Positions 1-11,969 of a stretch of DNA of 64,000 bases are shown one piece after another. The stretch is taken from positions 484,416 to 548,415 of the forward strand of contig MNCI01035767.1 in assembly GCA_015680685.1 (NCBI GenBank), read 5' to 3'. Source of the stretch: Gnetum montanum (taxonomy: Eukaryota > Streptophyta > Gnetopsida > Gnetales > Gnetaceae). Both the position numbers and the translations under genes were made by a program. The first letter of the stretch is position 1; the number at the start of each line of letters is the position of its first letter. The notes under the pieces are model-generated. The model searched no databases and was not told the DNA's origin. It saw only the letters and a list, made by a program, of their open reading frames with translations.

Positions 1-1180
1 TATGTAAAACCATGGGTAGGGACTTTAGAAAAAGTCAAGATCATCCATGGGATGGCTAAGGACATCATCGATCGTTTGCATCAGGTTGCACTTAAGATAG
101 GTAAGGATTTTATTTTATGCTTCAGTTTTAGGCTATGCTTGCATTATGGCTATCTTAGTTTGGGCATCATGTTTATGGTTGTATTTTATGCTTTTGTAGT
201 CCCAGCAGAGACATGGAGATAGAATCCTTACCTAAGCTTCCATTTGACTAGTGTATCCTTGAAGTTATATGAGACTACAACTGATCTTGTAATGATGTGT
301 GCAAAAACTTCATGGGGGATAGAGAGGATGAATGAATCCCTATGGGAGGAAGTTATGGCCTTAAGGGAAAAGACTCAATGATAGGAGAAGATGATTAGAG
401 ATCTTCGAGATCGCAAGGCTATTGTGGAGGCCCAAGTGACCAACTCAAGGGAGTTGTAGACTAGGGAGATCACATGGACCTACTATTGGCATGTTGTTCA
501 AGACAAAGTAGTGGTCCTACAAGAGATGATGAAAGAACATATGCAAATCGGCCTCATCTCCAAGAAGGTTAAAGACTAAAAGGATCACTATGCTTGGGTC
601 CTAGAGTGCGGTAAGAAACAAAAGATTCATAAGAAATAGTACAAGAAAGATCGTGGGGCCTATCTTAAGTGGCTTGAGGAGGAGTTAGTTGAATGGCACA
701 AAAGAGATCTATTTATCCAAAGGATTCAAGTAAATAGTGCTTATCATCTTTTCAAAATACTTTCATGGTGGAGCAATTCTCTATTACTAAAATTACCACT
801 ACTACAAGTGAGACCTCTATGGCTACTAATACTTAGGAGCTTGCTACTTAGACTCTTATAGATATAATTGACATCCTCTTTAGCATTGATTTTGGGGATG
901 TTGACTGGGTCAACATGACAAAGGAACAAATCCTTCATTATTCGGAGGAAGGCCTTCCACTTCTATCCCCAGAAGTCATGGAGCTAGAATCTCCACAAGT
1001 TAGATGTATTTTATAATTTTGTTCTTATTTTAAGCTATGGTTTTGGCTATGGATTACTAATTGGATATATGTTGTTAGATTTTAGACCTTAGGAGACATT
1101 GGTGGCCCCAGTGGTAAGGGTGGGAATGACCCACCACTTCCTCCTCTAAATATCACTTAGGTGCCTCCATCAGTTTAGCT
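1..1180 (+). pseudogene. Intron-bearing coiled-coil-like coding remnant
   Basis: I do not recognise this gene. The first 100 bases read as coding. They are followed by a good intron with GT at 101 and AG at 198-199 (TTTTGTAG acceptor), then a long + frame from about 200 to 900. That frame is rich in E, K, R and L, for example WLEEELVEWHKRDLFIQR and MMKEHMQIGLISKKVKD, which suggests a coiled coil. It is broken by several stops. From about 1,090 a proline- and glycine-rich stretch (GGPSGKGGNDPPLPPL) looks like a C-terminal tail. The style (short exons, charged helices, introns ending TTGTAG) resembles remnants A and B at 15.9-18.1 kb and 41.8-52.7 kb, so it may be the 3' part of the same family. 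That link is inference. Its 5' end lies outside the window. Confidence 0.4.
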
Positions 1181-1475
1181 TGTTGGCTATTTGTCTTTTA
1201 TTTTCATGTTGATGGCTATGATTACCCAAGACTATGTTATATATGGTTGTTATTCTTTAACATTCTTGCCACAGACTATGGTCATGGCTTATGTATGTTA
1301 TGGATATTTTAACTCTAAATTTTGGTTTTATTTTTGGCTATATGTATCTATAGTTATAGTAAACTTTGTGATCATTGAGAATGCGTATGTTCATATTTTG
1401 ATCATAATATTAAATAGCTAATCAATGTGATAGTAAGCTAAGAAAAGAAAGATATAATAATAAAATGGACATTTG
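1181..1475. other. No gene seen; AT-rich linker
   Basis: This stretch has one short open frame of hydrophobic residues encoded by T-rich DNA. It has no recognisable motif and no homologue elsewhere in the window. I treat it as noncoding. Confidence 0.5.
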
Positions 1476-1745
1476 CTAGTTTTAGGTCATTGTGGGCATA
1501 GGTTATATGGTTCTGCTAGTTTAGGGCCATGGAGGAACATGATGTGATGTGGTTACTTTGCTAGTTTATGGCCATGGTGGGCCATAATGCTAGTTTAACA
1601 TATTAGCATATGAAAATGCCAGTTTAGAGTCTTAGCGGATTGTGTTGTGTGATCATCTTTGCTAGTTTAAGGCCATCCTAGGCCACGATTCCAATTTAAG
1701 GTCTTAGTGAACTGTGATGCTAGCTTAAGGTCTTAGCATATTAGT
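1476..1745. repeat. Short hairpin tandem array downstream of protease copy 1
   Basis: Seven or so units start with GCTAGTTTA, followed by a short inverted repeat and a purine/TG-rich tail. The clearest unit has ATGGCC at 1,568-1,573 and GGCCAT at 1,580-1,585 around a 6-base loop. The array lies just 3' (in - sense) of the Tat protease remnant. It matches arrays at 8.4, 12.2-12.6, 55.6-56.2 and 62.7-63.1 kb. Confidence 0.75.
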
Positions 1746-2195
1746 TTTGAAAAAAAATTTACATTTATAAGATTTTTTTAATGTTTATAACATAAGTAAA
1801 ATAATAAAGAAAGGTTGTAACAAATAGGTAAAAATGCAAATGAACTTAGGCTACATGCATAAAGAGTAAAAAAAATAAATGCATAAAAAGATATAATAAA
1901 ATGAAAAATAAAAGTAAGGCTACATGGCTATCGAAACATTTGATCATAAGGGCATGGGAAGGTTCAAGTGAGATTCACTTGTGCAGATTCTTTCTAATCT
2001 TTGCAAGATTAGGAAGTGAGTAAGACCTACTTTACACAAGCCTATATTTTCCATTCCCTTTAGTTATGATGTTAAAAGGAAGTTCATCCCATAATGCATC
2101 CTATTGCTTATTGTTATCATTGTTGAGTTTTTGCTCTCTTTTGGGTTGCTGGATTTCATGGTTGGGAGCTTATCTTGGAGCTCCATTGTAGACCC
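1746..2195. other. AT-rich spacer; nothing identified
   Basis: An A/T-rich segment of short A runs (1,750-1,920) is followed by about 270 bases that may be the decayed 3' tail of the protease block. I see no ORF, tRNA or clear repeat boundary. Confidence 0.45.
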
Positions 2196-2571
2196 CTACT
2201 CTATGTTGATGTTGTTGATAACTAGGAGAATCGTGTTATCATCATGAATGATGACTTCACCTCCCTCATAAGGAAGGTAAATTTATTGATGGATGGAAGA
2301 GGACATAGCTTGTAATTAAGTCAACCAAGGTCTTCCTTGGATCAAGTTGAATCTTGGTGTTTCTTCCACCACCAAGAAGTTGATGGTTGTGAGGAATTGC
2401 TCCCTAGCTACAAAATCCAAGGAGACAGACCCCTTGATGGTAACTCTTGATTCATTGAAGGACTTAAGAGCTATGATGGTTGTAGGTTGTATATGCTTAG
2501 TTAAGCCAATGAATTCAATGATGGTACATGGGATGAATCTGGTTGCAGCTCTATCATTAACATGCACTTGA
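2196..2571 (-). pseudogene. Tat-type retropepsin remnant, copy 1
   Basis: The - frame from 2,567 aligns by eye with the better preserved protease at 56,856-56,197. Shared blocks include the LKSFN-SRVT-KG block, the RFNLI-GRPWL block (ILGRPWL-like flap/C-terminal motif of Ty3/gypsy proteases) and, after a stop, LPYEGGEVIIHDDN. A retropepsin cleaves the Gag-Pol polyprotein in the virus-like particle. The active-site triplet seen as V-D-D-G in copy 2 reads V-N-D-R here, so the aspartate site is destroyed. It follows the gag remnant in the same strand and order, as expected for gag-PR. It is a pseudogene; the family call is firm, the exact ends are approximate. Confidence 0.75.
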
Positions 2572-5395
2572 TGTATTTTAAATTATCCTATGTGTATGGT
2601 TATGAATAAAGGGGCTATAGTTACTTCACCATTTTTGGGATTAACCTTAATTTCACTATCACAAAATACAAGGTGTGTTGACTTCACCTCCCTTGAAGAG
2701 GGAGGAACCATTGGCCGTGGACTTGTCACCTTGATTGTGCTTTACTTTCTCCATGCACCCCAACTTGTGAACTTTCGCCCAAGGCTATGTTTGTTGGGGC
2801 TTTTCCTCCTTGTTATGGTTATGGACTTGTGTGTCCTCTTCTGGCTTGTTGGCTAGAGAGGGTTGGGTAGAGGAGGTCATGGGTATTGCTACAATGGAAG
2901 TGGAATGTGATGGGGTCACCTCTTTTCATGCCTTCATTTGCTTGCCACCCTTGTCATTAGGCTTTTGCTTATGCCTTTTCCTTTGTTTGGCTGAAGTTTC
3001 TTCATTGTCAGCAATTGGTTGTGAGGAAGAGGTAATAGCATTAGCCACCACAGGTGGTTATTGCACAATTCTTTAGGCCATGGCTACTTGGGTTGTGTTG
3101 GGTTAGGATACCTTGATGACAAAAGGATTCCTTGGAGGCATTGGTGGTGGTACTTTTATAACAAATGGGGATCTTAAGCTGGTGGAGGCTAAAGAAGCCC
3201 TTTTATTGTAGAGGGGTACTTGAATCACAAATCATTCTAATGCATGTCTCCAATCATCATCAATGTTGAATGCTGAAATAACATAAGGATTTCCGTTAGT
3301 ACTTAATGGGTCTTTATAGACCTACATCGATTGGTCTTGTGGCTAAACTGAGTTGGAAGCATCTACAACTAGCTCCCCCATATCTCTCATCCTCTATAGG
3401 TCATCCTTTAGCACAAGGTAGAAGTTTGTTTGATGACCTAGTAGTTTGTGATAATGGTAGAAATGGTCTAGTTTGAAGTATCTAGGCAATTGAGGATCAT
3501 CCTTCATTTCCTGGGTGGGGTCTTTGGCTATTTCAAATAACCACTCATGTTTTTTTTGAGTGGCTTCAATCATTTGTTTGTATTGCATGCATCCACTTTA
3601 TAATAGCTAGTCTAGTAACTTAGATAGTCTCATAAGTAACATAGTGTATTTGGACCTATCCTTTCTTTCAAAGTTAGTTCTAGTTATTGTTAATGTAGTA
3701 GTCCCAGAGGATGATGGTTGATTATTGCAGTCATTAGTGGGAGCCTTGGGTGGATTGGCCTTCAACCCTTGGTTTGTAGTCATTGTTTCTATTGTCATAG
3801 TTGCTACGATTGTGTTGTTTTTTTTTTGCTTTTTTCTTTGTCTCTCTATGCATGTTGATTTTTATATGCTACATAGGTCAAATCATGACAACATCTTCTA
3901 TGTTCTTGGATTGTGAGACTATGGATCAAATTAGTAGAGTCTTGACTTGACAAAGTTGTTCACTACTCCCTTAAATATGGCTAAGTGGGCTTTGGCTATA
4001 GGCTATGATATTTTGTTCAGTACTCCATTCCATCACTATATGAAATTTTGTAAGGGTTCTATGGGCCCTTGATTGACCTTCATGAGTTGGTCAAGTGTGC
4101 CATTGGGCTTCAAGTATAGTGGTTACTAAATTGGGCAACAAAATCCTCCAAAGACGATATGGATCCCCTAGGTAATGCATGATACCAATCAAGTGCTTTT
4201 CTAGTCAAGGACATAGGAAAAATATTCATGATGGTATGAGGCCATGGTTGTAAGAGTAAGTATTCAGATCAAAAGGTAATAAGTTTTTATTTGGGTTACC
4301 TTCTCCATTATATCTGCTAAATTGGGGAATAGGAACACTAGGAGGAAGTGTCAAGGGTGGGACTATAGGACTTATGAGATTTTCTTGGTAGAAATTCATA
4401 ATCTTGACAGTTTTTAAGGTAGAGGCTTTAAGCCTTTTCAACTCCTCTATTAGGTCCTATATCATCTAGAAGGCTTGATCCATGCCCTATAGTGGCCTTG
4501 TTGGTTGTGGGATTTGTACATAAGGTTGTGGTATTTGTTGTGAGGCTTATGACCTTGCTATGGGTTACATGATAGAAGGAAGTGGTTGTGTTATGGTTGT
4601 GGCTTGTGAGCCAAACAAGGAAAAGGATTTTTATGCTAATACCAAAGGAATAAATAGGACAAATGGGATTTTTTCTCCCTAAGTTGCTTGGGGTCCCATG
4701 GTGAACCTTGCACAAATAGTTAATGGATTTGTGGTGGTAAAAACAACCATTGATAATTTCATAGAATGAGGCCATGTGGCAAATGACATAGATAGATTAT
4801 GGATCATAGTTTGTGGCATCGATTGAGTTTAATGCATGGCTATGACCAATGTGGGGTTAGCTACGGAAGATGGCAACATCATGCCCATGGAGAAAACAAA
4901 GGCATGAGAGGAAGGCTCAGTGGCCTTGGGGGTTGCTTGTTGGAACAATTCTCCCAGGATGTTTTTGGGCTTAGATTCTATCCTAAATTCATCCTCCTCT
5001 TCTTGTTGTTCCTCGAAGCTATGTTTTTCATCCTCTTTCTTCATCTCAATTAATTAGGCTAGTATACCCACATAGATATCAAATAGAGGTATCTAGTCAT
5101 AGGGGGAAGGAACGTACTCCTTACCATTACAATGGATAAGTTTGAACTCCCTTTTGGCTTCTACTTCCAAACATGAAATCAACATGCCAGCCTGTATTTT
5201 GGTGCAAATTAAGTTATATCAATCTTCATTTATGATTGTAAATTAGGAATTTTCCCTCTAATCCTCAAAGATACTCTACATTTGATGATGGTAGTGTCTT
5301 TGGGGTCATACACCCTCATGGCTTGTTGGCTAGGACCTTCACTAGTGAAGGTGAGGAACAACTTGGTAGATTTTTGGAAAGACATGGATATGGTA
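2572..5395 (-). pseudogene. gag: Tat-type gag remnant, copy 1
   Basis: Gag forms the particle core and binds the element RNA. The capsid signature is clear at about 4,230-4,090: FPMSLTRKALDWYHALP, then SISSLEDFVAQF, typical of plant gypsy Gag (pfam Retrotrans_gag). A nucleic-acid-binding knuckle of the Tat kind follows near 3,480-3,400, reading FYHYHKLLGHQT; the final cysteine seen in copy 2 (GHNTDNC) is replaced by tyrosine. The N-terminal region starts near 5,395 (MSFQKSTKLF) and shares blocks with the copy 2 gag N-terminus. Many in-frame stops and frame changes occur throughout, so no product is expected. Copy 2 (56,857-60,025) has the same domain order and longer open pieces. The segment 2,590-3,360, between knuckle and protease, is a low-identity linker. 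Confidence 0.8.
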
Positions 5396-5640
5396 TTGAG
5401 AATGGCTTAAAATAAGGCTATAAATGATAAAATAGAAGTAAATTCCAGAAAATGGAATTCAAAAACATTTAAAGGAAATAAAAATAGCTGAAAATTAAGT
5501 ACTTACTATAATTAGTAAGTTGGGGGTAAGGGGGTTTTACCTCTTTACCGAAAATGAAAAACTAGAAATGTTAGTGTTAAGCCTTACTCAAGTTTGTCTT
5601 CCAAATACCTCTACACTAGGTATGGTATAAAGGAGGATGA

Positions 5641-6700
5641 GATAATGAGAATATCACACCTTCTAGCTCAATTTTTGGGAGAGGGGAGAAAAGTTGAAAA
5701 ATCAAAGTGGAAAGTTGGTATTTCCTACTAAGAACTTGGTTTTGGTAGATTGCCAATTTTCTTAGCTTGGAAAAATCGAGGAAAGGTAACTTTTGGGAGT
5801 TTGGTAATTTCTAAAAGGGTTGCATGACCCACTTTGAAAACTAGAAAAATTAACAACAAAATGAAAAAAATGAAAAAGGATATCAATGCTGGCTTTAGAG
5901 GAAAAATTTTAGTGCAAGTGCTACAAAAACCACCACCCAACCACCTACATCTTCTATGCTACAATTTTGGCCACAGGGGGAAAAAGGGTAGTGTTGATTA
6001 TTTGAAGCTTTTGGCTATAAAAATATGGGAAAATTATTTCAACTTGCAAGGTTGGTTTTGGAAAGAGTTGGTATTAAGCCTTTCCCACATTGGCCTTCCC
6101 AATTTCTTCTACGTTTCATATGGTAAGGGGAAAGAAGGGAGTTTGGGGGGTGGGGGGGAGGGGAGATTTGTGCTGAGATAATGGAAATCTCACACCTTCT
6201 ATCCAAATGTTGAAAGGGGTGAAAGGTTGAAATGTCAAATTGGAAAGTTGGTATTTCTCACTAAGGACTTAGTTTTGGCAAGTTGCCAATTTTCTTATCT
6301 GTAAAAAAAATGGGGTGAAGCTAACTTTTGGAAATTTAATAATTTCCATAAGGGTTGAACCACCCACTTTGAAAGCTATATAAATATTGAAATTGATACC
6401 AAAAAGAAAAAGAGGAAAATCTATAAATGCTAGCTTTGGCGCTAAAAAAATTCATAGTAGCTACTATGAAAAGCCACCACCCCACCACATGCAACTTCCA
6501 TGCTATAGTTTTGGTCATAGAGAGAGGGGGTGGGGGGTTTAGTTCTTCAAAGTCTTGGATACAAGAAATCAATAAAAATCTTGCAAATGGAAACATTGAA
6601 AATGGAGAAGAATAGATTTGATCATAGAATTTGGGTGAAGGTCCTCCTTCTAGCACCAAGAAACATTGTTGTGACTAGAAAATTTGATCGTTGGAAAAAA
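5641..6700. repeat. Tandem duplication of about 534 bp upstream of gag copy 1
   Basis: Two direct copies start near 5,641 and 6,175. Both carry ATNTCACACCTTCTA, then AAGTTGGTATTTC, TTGCCAATTTTCTTA and a CACCCACTTTGAAA-like block, in order and at the same spacing. The copies differ by many point changes and small indels, and 6,138-6,165 is a G-rich run. In - sense the duplication lies between the LTR-like segment and the gag start, so it is leader sequence. Open frames inside it are short and not shared between the copies, so I call it noncoding. Confidence 0.7.
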
Positions 6701-6715
6701 TCAAAGGAGATTTGA

Positions 6716-8373
6716 TGCATAAAAGTTCCTCAACCCACAAATCCCTAGGGCTTCCACACAAAAATGGGATTCAAGGTGCCCTAGCTAATATGGTAGATCA
6801 ACTAGGGACTAGGGGGGTTTACAAAATGGTGTAGTGAAATGGAATGCAAAACTGATAAAAGATCTAAATAATGCATAGAAAATAAAAATATATATCTTGC
6901 ACAAAAAACTCAAAACTTAAAAACTTTATTAGAAAAAAATAATAAGTTAGAGAAATGTGTACAAATGATGCTTGAACGAATAGTAAGGAGGATTCACTTG
7001 GAGGGGGGATTCAAGGTCTATTGAAGTCAATGTGGTCAACTCCATGATATGGATTTCCTACCACTCCTAATGCTATCAAACCTCTAGTGTTACAATCTTA
7101 GATTTGCAATGTTGGCTACTATTGGGGGTGAGAAAAAGTGGAAAGTTTAAATGCTAGATTGCTCTACATTTGGGTTTGGGAATCCCAAAATTGCATTGTT
7201 GACATAAAAGATTGAAAAATCTAAAGGTGAAGATGCCTTTATGCTAGGGTTCAGGAGAATGCAAACATGGGAGATTGCAAGAACTCTTGAGTGCCTGAAA
7301 ATGCCTTGAGTGTGGAATTATTTCTTGAAATAATGTGTGTATGCTTAATGTATTCAAGTGCCAAAAGGTGGACCCTATTAAAAATTACTCCATTGCCAAA
7401 GTATGTGTACCTGCCAAAGTGTTGAACCTATAAATGGTGTTTGATGTTGGTTTTTATAGGTTTTAGACCATGAATGGGGCTACAAAATGGCTGAAAAATG
7501 GTTGTAGATTCTACAAAATGGCTACAAATTTACTACCAATTTCTGCCTCGTTCAAGTAAGATTGATGCCCAAATTTGAGGGGTTACTATACATCGGAAGC
7601 ACCTTCATCCATGGCCACTTCATTTACTATAAATAGTAACTAGGACATACCTTTCATGCTATTGATGAATCTTCCACATTGAGCTCTCCACCATGCTTGT
7701 TGAACTATGGTCAATGTTGAAGTGCATGAAGTGTTGAATTCTAGCTTTTGTGGCTTTCACACTGGGGGATGTAATTTTCAATGTTGGTGGTGAAGACTCC
7801 ATGGTAGGGAAAAATTCCACACTGAGGGGGGAAGGTTTTTAGACTATTCATGTAGTCTTCACATTGAAGGAAGAAATTTTCCAAAATCCCTATCCTTCCA
7901 CTCTAGTAGCAAGTGAGATTTACCCTCCCTACATGTGTTTTCAATGTAGAAAGTGTACACCCCTCATAAAACCTATCAAATTTCCATTTTTGGCATTCCA
8001 AAAGGAATTTTTGATCCCTCGCTAAGTTCAAATATAAGCATTAGGTAATTATTTTCACTTGGGAAATGAGGCTTTGACCATTTATGAGGTATTTTTTAGC
8101 CCCAAAAGTATAAAGTATGTGAAATTGTCATCTATGGGTTACAATCTTCACATTTACAATGAAGTTTTACCTTGGGTTTCATGGGGTGAAAGCTACATGA
8201 TGAAGATTGGCTATAACATACAAGTTTTTGTGTGTTTCAAAGACCCCTCTTTGTTGGTTCCTAGAAGATTGACATGAGAGGCATCGATAAAGAATACAAA
8301 ACACCACTGCATATTATGATGCTATAATGCATACAAGCCTCATGAGAATTAGGCTATCCAGGTCACCAAAGTT
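6716..8373 (-). mobile_element. LTR-like segment between integrase and gag, copy 1
   Basis: This segment occupies the position that an LTR holds in copy 2 (60,658-62,535). It shares the block GGCATCGATAAAGAATACAAAACACC (8,281-8,306) with 54,492-54,517 and 61,733-61,758 inside the copy 2 LTRs. It also holds several TTCCACACTGAGG / TTCCACATTGAG motifs (7,665-7,960), like the hairpin monomers at 12.6-15.6 kb. The ends are guesses: a TG near 6,716 and a GGTCA near 8,373. I did not find a convincing tRNA primer site. The segment is strongly diverged. Confidence 0.45.
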
Positions 8374-8480
8374 GCTAGTTTAAAACCATGGTGGGCTATG
8401 GTATTAGTTTAAGGCCTTGGTAGGCCATGTTACTAGTTTAAGGTCTTAGTGGATCATTGAAAGTAGGCTCTCTTGTCAAT
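8374..8480. repeat. Short hairpin array after integrase copy 1
   Basis: Three units of the AGTTTAAGGCC type lie here, one of them with GGCC, a 6-base loop and GGCC again. The array is directly 3' (in - sense) of the integrase, as at 62.74-63.15 kb in copy 2. Confidence 0.7.
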
Positions 8481-9700
8481 GATCATCTTTTACATGTAGT
8501 ATGGATTTAGATAAGAATTATTGAGTAGATTGGCTAGCTCATTCCCATCCATGTCAACTATTTTAAACACATCATTTCCATAGGCTCTAGTGACAAGGAA
8601 GGGTCCTTCCTAGTTGGTTGAGAATTTGGTTGCATGTTCACATATGGCTTTGAAGACTAAGTCACGTTCTTTGATCTTGTACATGATCAAGTTATGGTGA
8701 TGTAGCTATGTCTACCTCTCTTGATAGTGCTCAATGTTAGGAATTTCTTGCATACGTTGCTCCTCCACTAAGTCTAGGGCTGTTGTTTGCAACTCCTTAC
8801 ATTGCTCGTCATTGATGAAGTTGGTTAAGGCTACTTGAAGTGATGGTGCTTGCAATTCAAGAGGTAAGGCAACTTCAAAACCATAAACAAGACTATAAAG
8901 GATCATACTGGTTGTCATGCAATAGGTTATTCTATAGGCTCATAGTGCATCAACAAGCTGCTCATGCCACTTGCATTTGTTGTTGTTGAACATCTTTTTG
9001 AGTAAGTTGATGATGACATTATTGCTTGCTTCAACTTGTCCATTAGCTTGAAGGTAATAAGGAGATGATAAAGAATGCTTAATGCCTAGGTTATGATTGA
9101 AATCTTTCATTTCATGGCTAGTAAATTGTGATCCATTATCTGTAACTATGATCGTGGATATGTCAAAATGGGCTACAATGTTATCTAAGATGAATTTGGA
9201 AACTTGCTTATTTATAGTCTTTCTTAAGGGAATAGCTTCAACTCACTTTGTAAAGTATTTGGTTGTAATGATGATGAAGCTATGTCCTACAAAAGACTTA
9301 GGCATTATGGGTCCAATGATATCTTCTAACACCCATTTTTGAAATGACCATGTTAATTGAGTGGTATGCGACTTAGTTGGTGATACATGTATAAGGTTGT
9401 TATATCACTGGCATGTGTCACATCGCTTAACTTTCTACTCGAAATTATTTTCTATATGGGGCCAATAGTAGCCTAACTACCTAATTTTAGCGATCATGGC
9501 TCTAGGTCCTATATGTCCTTCACAAACATCCTTGTGAACCTCCTCTAGGACTATTTTGGCTTTAATTTTACCTAATCACTTTAGGAGTATTCCATCATAG
9601 GATGAATGACATAATGTGTTATTACCTACAATGACATACTACTTTGATCACTTCCAAACAACACCCTTCTAAGTAGTAGTTAGGCCTTACAAGGATTCAC
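8481..9700 (-). pseudogene. pol: Tat-type integrase remnant, copy 1
   Basis: Integrase inserts the cDNA into chromosomes. Reading right to left I see the H2C2 zinc-binding domain (CEGHIGPRAM, then GYYWP and RCDTCQ) at about 9,580-9,390. The core follows with DIIGP near 9,325, KYFTKWVEA, then TDNGSQF near 9,147-9,127. A spacing of exactly 35 residues leads to E in NGQVEA near 9,030, so the D,D35E triad is present. The C-terminal part (YSLVYGFEVALPLELQAPS, 8,900-8,830) is characteristic of the Tat/Ogre lineage. Several stops interrupt it, for example within DAL-AYR near 8,945, so it is inactive. It lies downstream of RNase H in the same strand. The integrase at 63.2-64.0 kb is a closely related second copy. 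Confidence 0.85.
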
Positions 9701-9739
9701 CATGCATAAGGTAAAATTTGATATCATCGTACCACTCCT

Positions 9740-10330
9740 GGTAGGAGCAATATGAACAATAGCCACAAAGGTATCCTTAGTGTTTTGCATGATGGAAATA
9801 GCATAGTTAACGGTTAAGATGGGAAACTTACTAAACACATTTAGCATCACACTAAAAGCTAATTTTACACTTGTATTAGCTATAGCATTCTTATTTTGAG
9901 GTATGTGTTGGATATCAATGTTTGTGAATTGTTATAACAATTGCTTCCCCAGGTCACAATATGGTTGTAAGTGTTTGGCTTTACAAGAATAGACTTTGGT
10001 TACTTAGTTAACCATGAGTTGTTAATCACCTTTTATCCTTAAGTGTCCAATGCCTAGGTCATGAGCTACCATCATATCTTTAATTAAACCTTCATACTTT
10101 GCTATGTTGTTGATACATGGGAACTCAAAATGCTAGGTGAAGGATTAGATTTTACTAGATGGAAATATTATGATGGTAGTGGTACTAGTCTTATGGGAAA
10201 TTGAAGCTCCATCAAAGTGCATGACTACTTCATAACCCTTAGGTACTTGGCTAATGGTGCTAATACGCTCATTAGGGAATTCAGAATATATGGTTGTTTG
10301 GTCATCAATAGGATAAATTATGAGTTGTAC
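9740..10330 (-). pseudogene. pol: Archaeal-type second RNase H domain remnant
   Basis: The frame holds FDGASISHKT, then NNIAKYEGLI, VAHDLGIGHLRIKGD and QLMVN. This is the pattern of the extra RNase H (aRNH) found in the Tat lineage between the first RNase H and integrase (D...E...D acidic residues on a YEALI-like helix). RNase H degrades the RNA strand of the RNA-DNA hybrid. Together with the classical RNase H just upstream (10,331-10,790) this gives a dual RNase H, which is the main reason I assign the element to Tat rather than Athila or a chromovirus. Stops and frame changes make it a pseudogene. Residue identities are read by eye. Confidence 0.75.
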
Positions 10331-10790
10331 GACTATAGCTTAACCTTTCGTTAAGGATTGAGAGACACAATGAAGGTCAAATTTCATAGTTATGGCTTTC
10401 CATCGAGCTATACAACTACTTTTATAGATGTTTTTCATTATGGATCTAAGCATGTTATCCTTGCAAATGACATTGAATTGGCTTTTGAAGAGGTAGTGTC
10501 TTTACTTATTCAACGAGAAGGCTAGTGCTAGACAATACTTCTCCAATTTAGTGTATCAGGTCTTGTGTGTAACTAATGCATGGCTAAGGAAGTATATAGG
10601 TATTTTTGCTCCATCATCACATTTTTGACAGAGTAGAGAGGTAATGGATGTGTTAGAGATGGCAAGGTAGATATAAAATTGTTTACCCTCTTACTGAGGA
10701 TAGACTATTGGTAGTTGTGTTAACTCTTGCTTAAGGTTTTCAAAAGCCTCTTAGCATTGAGTCATCCACTCATAGTGAACTCCTTTATTA
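10331..10790 (-). pseudogene. pol: Reverse-transcriptase-linked RNase H remnant, copy 1
   Basis: The segment reads EAFENLKQELTQLPI, then a decayed core (LYLAISNTSITSLL-like in place of the usual D-S-A-GA) and IPIYFLSHAL. It continues with TKLEKYCLALAFSL, which corresponds to the Y-x-x-x-E-K-x-x-L-A helix of gypsy RNase H. It directly follows the RT palm and thumb and precedes the archaeal-type domain. It contains several stops. Confidence 0.7.
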
Positions 10791-11969
10791 AGAAAATGTT
10801 GCATGGGTTATAACCTATTCATATGCCTAGTAATATACCTATGAATAAATTGCAATATGTCTTTTAATCCCCAAATCTTCTTAAGGTTGGTAGGTGCTTC
10901 TAATTTGGATATGGCTTTAACCTATCAGGATCAACACATATCCCTACTTCAGAGACTACAAAGCTAAGAATCTTTCCAATCTTGATATCAAAGATGCATT
11001 TCTTAGGATTCAACCTCAGCTCGTACTTGAGGTATTGTTTAAGCACAAGGTCTAGATCATTAGCATGATCATTGACTATCTTGAACTTAATAGATATGTC
11101 ATCTATGTAATCATTAAGCAAACCTAGCATGTAATCATTGAATATATGGGGCATCGCTCATTGATAGGTTACTTCGGCATTCTTAAGGCCAAAGGGCATC
11201 ATGGTATAACAAAAAGTACCCCAAGAGGTCATGAAGGTCATGCTAAGTTAATGCTCTAGGTTGATCCTAATCTTGTTATATCCTGGAAATCCATCCATAA
11301 AGGACAATGAGGCATGTTTAGCCATAGTATTGGTAAGTTGATCAATACTAGGTAAAGGGAAGTTATTTTTGATGGTTACTTTATTCAGGTCTTAGAAATC
11401 AATGTAAATAAAAATAATCCAATTTTTCTTAGGGACTACCACTATGTTGGACATCCATTCTATGTAATTGACAGCCCTAATGAAACTTGCTCGGTCAAGC
11501 TTTGATATTTCATCGCAAACTACTAAGGCCAAACCAAGTCTAATCTTTGCACTTTTTGCTTAACTAGTCTAATGCTACGATCTAGTATGATGTGCTAGAC
11601 CAAACAGGGGTCTAGGCCTAGCATATCTTCATATGACCAAGCATAGGCCTTAACGTTTCTTTGTAAGACCTTGGTGATGTCTTGAGCATATTGAGGCTCT
11701 AGTGAGGAAGTTAGTTTAAGGGTTTTCTCCTTACCACTATGTGTTGTGATAGGAACCTCAACTAAAGAGTCTTTGGTTATGTCACCTATCTCTAAGTCAA
11801 AGGTTTTGACTAGGTTTTCAGGCCATTCTATAGGTTTTTCTATTGAGGCTATGTGGTCTACCAGACTCTCAAGCTCATGATCTAGGCAATTAAGGTCAAT
11901 ACACCATTCAACATCACTGTGAGGTCCATGATGATACAAAGGCAAACTAATTTTCTTCCTAATACTCAT
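10791..11969 (-). pseudogene. pol: Tat-type reverse transcriptase remnant, copy 1
   Basis: RT copies the element RNA into DNA. The N-terminal linker is open from 11,969 to 11,595 and ends in YAWSYEDMLGLDP, the block that precedes RT in Tat Pol (FAWSYEDMPGLDP-like). The fingers/palm follow with IDF-DLNKVTIKNNFPLPSIDQL and FMDGFPGYNKI. Next come MMPFGLKNAEVTYQ and the catalytic YIDD box (about 11,098-11,109), then the LRLNPKKCIF thumb block. The YIDD box is intact, but stops break the frame near 11,570, 11,390 and 11,160. Upstream (higher coordinates) there is no protease; instead comes a hairpin spacer and the 183-bp array. Confidence 0.85.

Noticed and set aside
1191-1421. Open frame of 76 hydrophobic codons, looks like a membrane protein
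   Set aside because: Hydrophobicity follows from T-rich DNA; there is no motif, no homologue in the window and no start context.
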